Source: Dechloromonas denitrificans (GTDB lineage: Bacteria > Pseudomonadota > Gammaproteobacteria > Burkholderiales > Rhodocyclaceae). From it: a stretch of 64,000 nt of DNA. Every line of letters begins with the position of its first letter. The first letter of the stretch is position 1. Positions 20,017 through 28,356 of the stretch are shown piece after piece. The stretch lies in contig NZ_LODL01000010.1 in NCBI RefSeq assembly GCF_001551835.1, positions 226,705 through 290,704 of the forward strand, given 5' to 3'. The notes under the pieces are model-generated. The model was given only the letters and a program-made list of their open reading frames with translations, ran no database searches and was not told where the DNA came from. A program made the translations under genes and the position numbers.

Positions 20017-21024
20017 TCAGGCGTTGAAGTGCTTTGCGATAAAGGACCACACCATGCGCGACGCGTCGGGGCCGCGCTCATCGCTGTACGGCTTGTTGGC
20101 GGCGCCACCACTCCAGGCATGGGCCAGTCGGCTGACCAGCACCAGCGTGGCGACCGTTCTGTCCCGACGCTTGAAATCCGTCACCGACATTGGGTAACGC
20201 TTGCCGCGTTGCACGCTGCGGGTTGTGCCGGCGCGGGCACCGGCCGCATAGGCCCAGGACTGCACTGCGGCCTGGCCATTCTGCGGCGATACCACACCGT
20301 CGGCCTCGCCGTGAATCACCAGCAAAGCCGGCCACGCCGCCGCCATCGTCAGCGGCGTGGCAGCGAGCGGCGAAGTGGTGCGACGGCCGCGCATGGCGCC
20401 CACCGCCGACAGTGTCGAATGGGCGGTTCCCGGCGGAATGCCCGAATGCATGACCACCGCCTTGAAGCAGGTGGGATGCAGCGAAACCACCAGTGCAGCC
20501 ATGCTGGCCCCGGCCGACAAACCGGCAATTGCCAGGCGGCTGCTGTCGACCGGATGGAGCAGGCAAACCTGGTCGACCGCCTGGATGATCAGCCCCGCTT
20601 CCCGATAAGCCCGGCCGGATGCCGTGTCGAACCAGTTCCAGCAGCCCTGGCCGTTGGCCAGCCGATCCTGTTCCGGGTAGAGAACGAGAAAGCGCTCGCG
20701 CATCGCGACACGATTCATCCGCGTGCTTGTCGCAAAGGCATTCGCATCCTGGCCGCAACCGTGCAACATGACCAATAGCGGCAGCCGCTCTCCGGTCTTG
20801 ATGTCGGGCGGCTGGTAAAGCCTGAAGCGGCGTGCCCCGGCTGCGCCCGTGACGAGGCTCTGGCTCCAGGCGCCAGGCCCCGTTGGCGGCGGGGATTTTA
20901 GGGCAGCCCGCTTGAGCGACTGCTTGAGCGCCTGCGTTCCGACCTTGATCGTACTGCGCGCAACAGCCGTCATGCTGCGCCGAAAGATGCCCGTCCACGC
21001 CGAGGTACGCCTGCGTTTTCTCAT
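20017..21024 (-). CDS. PHB depolymerase-family esterase
   Basis: This 335-residue alpha/beta hydrolase belongs to the poly(3-hydroxybutyrate) depolymerase/LpqC family. The nucleophile elbow GLSAGAS and the oxyanion region LPLLVMLHGCGQDANAFA are clear. PEQDRLANGQGCWNWF is the conserved tryptophan region, and the catalytic Asp lies in GEADGVV with a late His near HAW. The start at MRKRRRTSAWTGIF is supported by GGAG with five-base spacing; the frame stays open upstream without conservation. The N-terminus is basic and not a clear signal peptide, so secretion is uncertain. The substrate could be short-chain PHA or another ester. Confidence 0.85.
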   Translation of the reverse strand: MRKRRRTSAWTGIFRRSMTAVARSTIKVGTQALKQSLKRAALKSPPPTGPGAWSQSLVTGAAGARRFRLYQPPDIKTGERLPLLVMLHGCGQDANAFATSTRMNRVAMRERFLVLYPEQDRLANGQGCWNWFDTASGRAYREAGLIIQAVDQVCLLHPVDSSRLAIAGLSAGASMAALVVSLHPTCFKAVVMHSGIPPGTAHSTLSAVGAMRGRRTTSPLAATPLTMAAAWPALLVIHGEADGVVSPQNGQAAVQSWAYAAGARAGTTRSVQRGKRYPMSVTDFKRRDRTVATLVLVSRLAHAWSGGAANKPYSDERGPDASRMVWSFIAKHFNA

Positions 21025-21085
21025 GCCCGCTCCGCCCATGTTGCCCGGCTGCTCAGCAGCCCGCCGGTCGTCGGCCACCTGGATT

Positions 21086-21301
21086 TCATCGGTCTTTGGG
21101 CCGACAGAGATCGGCCTTGAGCGGAATCGTGCTGGCGGATTCGGCGACAGACTCCGGCTTGGCGGACAAAGCGAAGGAATTTTCCGGATGTTCCTGACCG
21201 GCAGCAATCACTGGACGCTGGATCGGCGTCCAGCAGGTGCAGCCAATCTCGGTTGCTCGATGGAGAGCCGGCTTGCGGCTAGATGTTTCGTCGTTTTTCA
21301 T
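21086..21301 (-). CDS. Small hypothetical protein (71 aa)
   Basis: The product is a hydrophilic 71-residue protein of unknown family with one CTC motif (EIGCTCWTPIQRP). ATG is preceded by GGGAGGA, the main argument that it is real. It lies 61 bases upstream of the PHB-depolymerase-like gene on the same strand, and divergent from the CHRD gene across an intergenic region with two Crp-like dyads. It could equally be a chance open frame. Confidence 0.4.
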   Translation of the reverse strand: MKNDETSSRKPALHRATEIGCTCWTPIQRPVIAAGQEHPENSFALSAKPESVAESASTIPLKADLCRPKDR

Positions 21302-21433
21302 GCGTCCTCCCTGAACATGCCAATTCCAATATAGGCCAGCGCGTCTTCAAATGCTTGCCCGGTTGGTCGCCGATCAAGTTGTTGGCGCACCGTCCGACAC
21401 AAATACAAGATGCCAGCAGCAATGCACGATCTC

Positions 21434-21449
21434 TGTGCGATACCGCACA
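21434..21449 (+). promoter_or_regulatory. Perfect-arm Crp-like dyad (distal, CHRD promoter)
   Basis: TGTGCGATACCGCACA has both six-base arms perfectly inverted and is the best site in the window, flanked by TC on the left and TA on the right. It lies 130 bases upstream of the CHRD gene and 133 upstream of the divergent 71-residue frame. It is one of a pair centred 35 bases apart. Confidence 0.7.
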
Positions 21450-21468
21450 TAAGACAAACGCCGATCTA

Positions 21469-21484
21469 TGTGCGCTGGCGAACG
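21469..21484 (+). promoter_or_regulatory. Crp-like dyad (proximal, CHRD promoter)
   Basis: TGTGCGCTGGCGAACG, preceded by TA, is the proximal partner of the perfect dyad at 21434. AT-rich TTTATAGC follows 24-26 bases later and could be the -10, so the 21-base rule is not exact here. It lies 95 bases before the CHRD start. Confidence 0.6.
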
Positions 21485-21578
21485 GAATCCCGCTCAATGG
21501 CAGCGCAATTTATAGCTTCGTCCGACATGGGGCACTTCGCCTTGTTGGTCAGACCTGTCCTCAGTCAAGGAGACAAGC

Positions 21579-22034
21579 ATGAATCCATCGTCAAATATTC
21601 CCCGACGCCCGTTGCGCACCATCCTGTCGATGGCCTTGCTGTTTCTGGCGGCGGCCGGCCTGCATGCAGAGCCGCTAGCGATCACCCTGAGCGGCGCAGC
21701 CGAGGTGCCTCCAGTCGTCACTTCAGCATCCGCCTCGGGCGAAATCACCGTGCTGCCGAACCGCAATATCAGTGGCAGCATCAAGGTGACCGGCATGGTC
21801 CCGACCAAGGCCCACATTCATGAAGCAGCTGTCGGAAAGAATGGGCCGCCGATCATTACCCTGACTTTCTCCCCTGACAACACTTTCGCCGTACCCGCCG
21901 ACAGCCGCCTGAGCGAGGCGCAATTCAACAGCTTCACGATGGGCAACCTGTATGTGAATGTGCATAGCGCGCAATACCCGGATGGGGAAATCCGGGCCCA
22001 GATCCCCGGCAAACCGATGCGCCTGGCCCAATGA
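21579..22034 (+). CDS. CHRD-domain secreted protein
   Basis: This 151-residue exported protein has a Sec signal peptide ending around LHA-EP (residue 31) and a single CHRD domain. The CHRD domain is recognised by LSGAAEVPPV near the start, the HIHEAAVG loop and YVNVHSAQYPDGEIRAQI at the end. CHRD domains were named from chordin; the bacterial versions have no defined biochemistry. AAGGAGACAAGC precedes ATG. It heads a co-directional run with a small lipoprotein and the gapN-gnd-zwf-pgl genes, so the two Crp-like dyads upstream may control NADPH generation as well. Confidence 0.9.
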   Translation: MNPSSNIPRRPLRTILSMALLFLAAAGLHAEPLAITLSGAAEVPPVVTSASASGEITVLPNRNISGSIKVTGMVPTKAHIHEAAVGKNGPPIITLTFSPDNTFAVPADSRLSEAQFNSFTMGNLYVNVHSAQYPDGEIRAQIPGKPMRLAQ

Positions 22035-22105
22035 ACGACTTTGGCAGCCTGCTCCCTGAATCACTCGGCTCCCGCTTCCTTCAACTTTCTTGTTAAGGAA
22101 ATGAC

Positions 22106-22300
22106 ATGAAAAAAATTGCCGTAATACTGGCCGCTCTCGCCAGCCTGTTAGCGGGCTGCGTGGTCTATGACGACCATTACCGGAACGATGGCCGATACCG
22201 CGGCGAGCACGACAACTCGACCCATCGCGATCACGACCGCGACCGAGATGGCGTTCAGGATCGGCAGGACAGGCGCCCGAACGATCCGGGTCGCTACTGA
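22106..22300 (+). CDS. Small Asp/Arg-rich lipoprotein
   Basis: The 64-residue product has a lipoprotein signal (MKKIAVILAALASLLAGC, Cys at residue 18). The mature part is only about 46 residues, extremely rich in Asp, Arg, His and Asn (repeated RDHDRDRDGVQDRQD). It includes a short DxDxDG-like stretch that could bind calcium. AAGGAAATGAC precedes ATG. The stop lies three bases before the GapN-like gene, so the two are translationally close. The family is unknown; a periplasmic metal-binding or charge-shielding role is only a guess. Confidence 0.8.
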   Translation: MKKIAVILAALASLLAGCVVYDDHYRNDGRYRGEHDNSTHRDHDRDRDGVQDRQDRRPNDPGRY

Positions 22301-22303
22301 CGC

Positions 22304-23932
22304 ATGAAGACCGTTGCTCAACTGGCCAGCCTGTTTCCCCGCGCCGAGCAGATTCCGGCCGACTGCCGCATCCTGGCCCCGATCCACCAGCGTGCCATCC
22401 TGATCAATGGCGAAATGCGCATCTGGAAAGGCGAAACGCGCGCCGTGCATTCGCCGGTCTGCGTCAGCGACGACGACGGCCGCCTCAGTCATGTCGAACT
22501 AGGCAGCGTGCCGGTCACCGGCACGGCCGAGGCCGACGCCGCGCTGGCTGCCGCCGTTGCCGCATACGATCACGGCCGCGGCGACTGGCCGAACCTGTCG
22601 GTCGCCCAGCGCATCGCCTGTGTCGTCGATTTCACCGGCCAGATCGTCGCCCGCCGGCGCGAGATCGTGAACCTGATCATGTGGGAAATCGGCAAGAGCC
22701 AGGCCGATTCGCAGAAGGAATTCGACCGCACCATCGATTACATCCGCGCCACCATCGAGGAACTGAAGCGCCTCGACAACAGCAATTCGCGCTTCGAGAT
22801 CGTCGACGGCACCATCGCTCAGATCCGCCGCTCGCCGGTCGGCATCGCGCTGTGCATGGGGCCGTACAACTACCCGATGAACGAGACCTTCAGCACGCTG
22901 ATCCCGGCACTGATCATGGGCAACGTGGTGCTCTTCAAGCCGCCGCGCTTCGGCGTGCTGCTTTATTACCCAATGCTCGAAGCCTTCCGTAGCGCCTTTC
23001 CGCCCGGCGTCATCAACATCGTTTACGGCCAGGGCCATGTCGTCGTGCCGCACATCATGGGCTCGGGCAAGGTCAATGTGCTGGCCCTGATCGGCTCCTC
23101 CGAAGTGGCCGACCAACTGAAGAAATCACACCCGAAGACCAACCGCCTGCGCGCCATTCTCGGCCTCGGTGCAAAGAACGCGGCGATCATCATGCCGGAT
23201 GCCGACATCGAACTGACGGTCAAGGAATGCATCACCGGCGCGCTGTCCTTCAACGGTCAACGCTGCACGGCGATCAAAATGATCCTGGTGCACCAGTCGA
23301 TTGCCGAAACCTTCCTGCGCCGCTTCTGCGAGGAGGTCGCCAGGCTGGCGATCGGCATGCCCTGGGAGCCGGGCGTCATGCTGACGCCGCTGCCCGAGAT
23401 GGAAATGGTCGCCTACATGAACGAATGCATCGCCGACGCGGTGGGCAAGGGCGCCCGCGTGATCAATCCGGGCGGTGGCGCGACGGTCGAGACGCTGTTT
23501 TATCCGGCGGTGCTTTTCCCGGTCAGCGAAGGCATGAAGCTCTATCGCGAGGAACAGTTCGGGCCGATCATCCCGGTCGCCACCTTCGAGGACATCGAAA
23601 CGCCGCTCGACTATGTGATCACCTCCGACCACGGCCAGCAGGTCGCCATTTTCGGCAGCGACCCGGGGCAGATCGCCTCGCTGGTCGATACGCTGGTCAA
23701 CCAGGTCTGCCGGGTCAATATCAATTGCCAGTGCCAGCGCGGCCCCGACGTCTTTCCCTTCGTCGGGCGCAAGGATTCGGCCGAAGGCACGCTGTCCGTG
23801 CACGACGCCCTGCGCGCCTTCTCGATCCGCACCATGGTCGCCGCCAAGCAGACCGAAGCATCGAAAAGGCTGCTCGATGCCATCGTGCTCGGCAACAAAT
23901 CCAATTTCATAAATACCCACTTCATCCTCTGA
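22304..23932 (+). CDS. gapN: GapN-like aldehyde dehydrogenase (NADP-GAPDH type)
   Basis: This 542-residue aldehyde dehydrogenase resembles non-phosphorylating NADP-dependent glyceraldehyde-3-phosphate dehydrogenase, which makes 3-phosphoglycerate and NADPH. The catalytic Cys lies in FNGQRCTA. The substrate/cofactor stretch CMGPYNYPMNETF and the C-terminal FVGRKDSAEGTLSVHDALR are GapN-like. Unusually, the usual LELGGK motif that carries the general-base Glu reads LGLGAKN, so that Glu is absent. The gene follows the small lipoprotein with no clear ribosome-binding site, suggesting coupled translation, and precedes gnd-zwf-pgl. NADPH production fits the neighbourhood, but the exact substrate is inferred. 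Confidence 0.82.
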   Translation: MKTVAQLASLFPRAEQIPADCRILAPIHQRAILINGEMRIWKGETRAVHSPVCVSDDDGRLSHVELGSVPVTGTAEADAALAAAVAAYDHGRGDWPNLSVAQRIACVVDFTGQIVARRREIVNLIMWEIGKSQADSQKEFDRTIDYIRATIEELKRLDNSNSRFEIVDGTIAQIRRSPVGIALCMGPYNYPMNETFSTLIPALIMGNVVLFKPPRFGVLLYYPMLEAFRSAFPPGVINIVYGQGHVVVPHIMGSGKVNVLALIGSSEVADQLKKSHPKTNRLRAILGLGAKNAAIIMPDADIELTVKECITGALSFNGQRCTAIKMILVHQSIAETFLRRFCEEVARLAIGMPWEPGVMLTPLPEMEMVAYMNECIADAVGKGARVINPGGGATVETLFYPAVLFPVSEGMKLYREEQFGPIIPVATFEDIETPLDYVITSDHGQQVAIFGSDPGQIASLVDTLVNQVCRVNINCQCQRGPDVFPFVGRKDSAEGTLSVHDALRAFSIRTMVAAKQTEASKRLLDAIVLGNKSNFINTHFIL

Positions 23933-24018
23933 GGCCGGCAGGCCTATTCCGGCCAACCGGGAACCAGCGGCTTGCTCCGTTGTCCAGCATCGACAAGGCT
24001 TCACGGGTGGAGACCACC

Positions 24019-25454
<1,436 letters not shown>

Positions 25455-25458
<4 letters not shown>

Positions 25459-26927
25459 GCTGCGCCACCGAATCGCACGCCTACGTCATTTTCGGGGCCA
25501 CCGGCAACCTGGCCAAGATCAAGCTCCTGCCCGCGCTCTACCAACTGCACTGCCTGGGCTACCTGGCGCCCGGGGTGAAAATCCTCGGTTGTGGACGTAC
25601 ACCGCATGAACGCGATGGTTGGCGCGACGAAGTCCGCAAAATCCTGAGCGATTCAGGCACCGGAACCGGCAGTTGCCTGGAAGGCTTCGTCGAGCGCCTC
25701 GACTACCTGATCGGCAGCCTGCAGGATGCCGCCTTCTACCAGGCGCTGGGCAACTGGATCGGGACCGGCGAGTGTGCCAGAAACGTCATTTTCTACCTTT
25801 CGCTCAGCCCCGGGCTCTACGTGCCGGTCACCGTCGGGCTGGCGCAGGCCGGCCTGCTGGCCGAAAGCAACGGCTGGCGAAGGGTGGTCGTCGAAAAACC
25901 TTTCGGTCACGACCTGCAATCGGCGCGTCACTTGCAGCACGCCCTGAATACCCATCTCGAAGAAGAGCAGATTTACCGCATCGATCATTACGTCGGCAAG
26001 GAGTCGGTCCAGAATCTGCTGGTGCTGCGCTTTGCCAACATGATCCTGGAACCGCTGTGGAACCGTCATTACATCGATCATGTGCAGATCACCCACGCCG
26101 AGACCGTCGGCCTTGAAGGACGCGCCAGTTACTACGACGGGCACGGCGGGGCAACGCGCGACATGATCCAGAGCCACCTGTTGCAGGTCCTGGCGCTGCT
26201 GGCGATGGAACCGCCAGTGTCGCTGGAAGCGGAGTCGCTGCGCGACGAAAAGGTCAAGGTGCTGCGCTCGATCCGCCCGCTGGACATCACGCAACTGGCC
26301 AGCCACGCGGTGCGCGCCCAATATGCCGGCTACCATCAGGAAGCCGGCATCTCCCCGGGTAGCCACACCGAAACCTACGCCGCGCTCAAGCTCTACATCG
26401 ACAACTGGCGCTGGCGCGATGTGCCCTTCTACCTGCGCACCGGCAAGCGCCTGAAGGAGCGCCGCTCGATGGTCGCCGTCCGCTTTCGCGAACCGCCGAT
26501 GCAGTTGTTTCAGGGCACTGGCGCCGCCACCGTCCACCCCAACTGGTTACTGATCGGCATCCAGCCGGACGATGTCGTGCGCCTGGAAATATCCGCCAAG
26601 GTTCCCGGCGTCGAAACGCGAACCCGCCAGATCTCGATGGATGCCAGCGTCGGCAATCCCGGCGAGCGCAAGGCGGACGCCTACGAAGACCTGCTGCTCG
26701 ACGTCATCGAAGGAAACCGTTCGCTGTTCCTGCGCTACGACGAAGTCAAGGCAGCCTGGAGTGTCGTCGATCCGGTGATGCAGGCATGGGCCGAGGATGA
26801 ACATCCGCCGCTGCAATATCCGGTCGGCAGCTGGGGGCCGAAAGCGGCCAGCCAACTCTTTGGCAAGGCCGGCCAGGAGTGGCGACAAAGCCTGAGCTGC
26901 AACGGCGAAGCCGATGTTGCCGGCTGA
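25455..26927 (+). CDS. zwf: Glucose-6-phosphate 1-dehydrogenase
   Basis: This is the first enzyme of the oxidative pentose phosphate and Entner-Doudoroff routes, making 6-phosphogluconolactone and NADPH. At 490 residues it is standard size. The N-terminal nucleotide-binding stretch IFGATGNLAKIKLLPALY (12-29) has Ala-Lys where many enzymes have Ala-Arg/Lys. The active-site signature RIDHYVGKE lies at 175-183, and EKPFGHDL precedes it. GAGGAG eight bases before ATG and the ATGA overlap with gnd define the start. It overlaps pgl by 14 bases. Confidence 0.96.
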
Positions 26928-27603
26928 CACCCGCCTGCTGGTCGATGCCGAGGCCGTTGCCGCCGAAGCCTGCCGCCTGATCGGCCGCGCAGCACAGGAC
27001 GCCATCCGGCAACGCCGGGTCTTTCGCCTGGTGCTGGCGGGCGGCAATACGCCACGCCGCTGCTACCAGTTGCTGGCCGCGACCGAACAAGACTGGCCCG
27101 CCTGGGAAATTTTCTGGAGCGATGAACGCTGCCTGCAGGCCAATCATCCCGAACGTAACGACCGCATGGCGCAGGCTGTCTGGCTGGCACAGGTACCGAT
27201 TCCAGCCGCCCAGCTACACCCGATTCCGGTCGAACTCGGCCCGGAAATAGCGGCCGCACGCTATGGCGCCTTGCTTGCCGAAGGCCCGCCTTTTGATCTG
27301 GTATTGCTCGGCATGGGCGAGGATGGCCACACGGCCAGCCTGTTTCCGCAGGCCGCAGCGCAAGACGCCCCGGTAATCGCCGTGCATGGCGCACCGAAAC
27401 CGCCGGCGGAACGCGTCAGCCTCAATTATCAAAGCCTGCAAACCTGCCGGGAGCAGCTAGTCCTCGTCACTGGCGGCGAAAAATCATCCGCCCTCGCCGC
27501 CTGGCAGCAAAACGCCCGACTGCCCATCGCGCGGGCGGTGACCAACAATGCCTGTCTGCTGGTCGATGTCGCGGCGGGTCGTTTGGCTCGACTCAAGCAT
27601 TAG
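26914..27603 (+). CDS. pgl: 6-phosphogluconolactonase
   Basis: This 229-residue enzyme hydrolyses 6-phosphogluconolactone, completing the set with zwf and gnd. Family motifs are LVLAGGNTPRRCYQLL, FWSDERCLQANHPERNDRMA and GMGEDGHTASLFP. It begins inside the end of zwf (14-base overlap), so translation is coupled. Its 3' end overlaps the convergent glycine-zipper gene by 11 bases. Confidence 0.94.
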   Translation: MLPADTRLLVDAEAVAAEACRLIGRAAQDAIRQRRVFRLVLAGGNTPRRCYQLLAATEQDWPAWEIFWSDERCLQANHPERNDRMAQAVWLAQVPIPAAQLHPIPVELGPEIAAARYGALLAEGPPFDLVLLGMGEDGHTASLFPQAAAQDAPVIAVHGAPKPPAERVSLNYQSLQTCREQLVLVTGGEKSSALAAWQQNARLPIARAVTNNACLLVDVAAGRLARLKH

Positions 27604-28120
27604 TGGCGGTGTCCTGGAATTCGCCGACGGCGGCTTCGATGATTTCCCGTGCAATGGCCGTTTCATCCGGCGTTCTGGTCTGCGCCACCAGCACGACCTG
27701 ACCATTGGCGATCGCATCATGCACCAGATCCGAAAGCCAGCCTTCCTTGTGTTCGATACCGGTGTTGGCACCGGCCGCGGCACCAACAAAGCCCCCCAGG
27801 CTGGCGCCCCAACCCAGCATGACCAGAGGTGCAATCAGGGGACTGGCGATGAACAGGCTGACATTCGCCGCAACCAGTGCCAGTTGGGCAAGCGCACCGA
27901 TGCCGGTACCCACCGCGGTGCCAACGGCACCATCGACGAGGACATTGGTCAGCACTTCGTTGCTCTCGCCTTTGGGTTCGCTAATTGCAGGCCCCGAATC
28001 GGCATCAAACAACTGGAGTTGATCGCTTGGCAGGCCACGCTCGACAAGCCTCGTCAATGCCCCTTCGGCTTCCGGGCGGTGGGCAAAAAAGCCCGAAACG
28101 TGGTGACGATATTCATCCAT
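27593..28120 (-). CDS. Glycine-zipper membrane stress protein
   Basis: This 175-residue protein has an N-terminal soluble segment like general-stress 'DUF1269/YflT-type' heads (MDEYRHHVSGFFAHRPEAEGALTRL, predicting an alpha/beta sandwich). A Gly/Ala-rich hydrophobic centre follows (about residues 68-130: VDGAVGTAVGTGIGALAQLALVAANVSL, GWGASLGGFVGAAAGANTG) that can form two zipper-like membrane hairpins. AAGGAG seven bases before ATG at 28120 rejects the longer frame. A Crp-like promoter lies directly upstream. Function is unknown; stress-induced membrane association is inferred. Confidence 0.78.
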   Translation of the reverse strand: MDEYRHHVSGFFAHRPEAEGALTRLVERGLPSDQLQLFDADSGPAISEPKGESNEVLTNVLVDGAVGTAVGTGIGALAQLALVAANVSLFIASPLIAPLVMLGWGASLGGFVGAAAGANTGIEHKEGWLSDLVHDAIANGQVVLVAQTRTPDETAIAREIIEAAVGEFQDTATNA

Positions 28121-28163
28121 GGCAACTCTCCTTGGGATATCCGTACTCGACGGATGACAGTTC

Positions 28164-28206
28164 AGGCTAGCCGGCATGGCACTCGATGTCTGTGCGTCAC
28201 CGTACC
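28164..28206 (-). promoter_or_regulatory. Crp-like dyad plus -10 for glycine-zipper gene
   Basis: TGTGCGTCACCGTACC (28191-28206, plus strand, preceded by TC) is followed on the minus strand, 21 bases away, by CTAGCCT (-10 hexamer 28164-28169). The start codon is 44 bases further. It is one of three dyads in the divergent interval with the Crp-like regulator gene. Confidence 0.6.
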
Positions 28207-28247
28207 CATTGGCGAAAGCGCGATTCAAGGCCGGAAAAATCGGGCTA

Positions 28248-28290
28248 TGTCGGGTTCCGCACATACAGTTTTTAAAATGGCGTCTATGCT
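28248..28290 (+). promoter_or_regulatory. Crp-like dyad plus -10 for the Crp-PAS-GGDEF gene
   Basis: TGTCGGGTTCCGCACA (28248-28263, preceded by TA and followed by TA) is followed after exactly 21 bases by TCTATGCTTT (hexamer 28285-28290). This matches the sigma-S -10 form KCTAYRCT. The predicted transcript start near 28297 leaves a leader of about 60 bases, suggesting positive autoregulation. Confidence 0.65.
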
Positions 28291-28324
28291 TTGCATATAG
28301 GCAGCGCCATACGTCAAACAATGA

Positions 28325-28340
28325 TGTGCGATAGCGAGCT
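28325..28340 (+). promoter_or_regulatory. Crp-like dyad in leader of regulator gene
   Basis: TGTGCGATAGCGAGCT ends 16 bases before the start codon and lies inside the predicted transcript, next to the GAGAGGAA ribosome-binding site. One arm is perfect and the other is 4 of 6. A site here could act as a roadblock giving negative feedback. It is the only copy lacking the T-A/C flank. Confidence 0.45.
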
Positions 28341-28356
28341 ACCGAGAGAGGAAGCG

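Noticed and set aside
21361-21400. TTGGCGCACCG half-site further upstream of the CHRD gene
   Set aside because: Only one arm is present; not counted among the 15 sites.
23933-23954. GGCCGG/CCGGCC hairpin between gapN and gnd as a terminator
   Set aside because: There is no T-run, and co-directional genes of one pathway continue; at most a pausing or processing hairpin.
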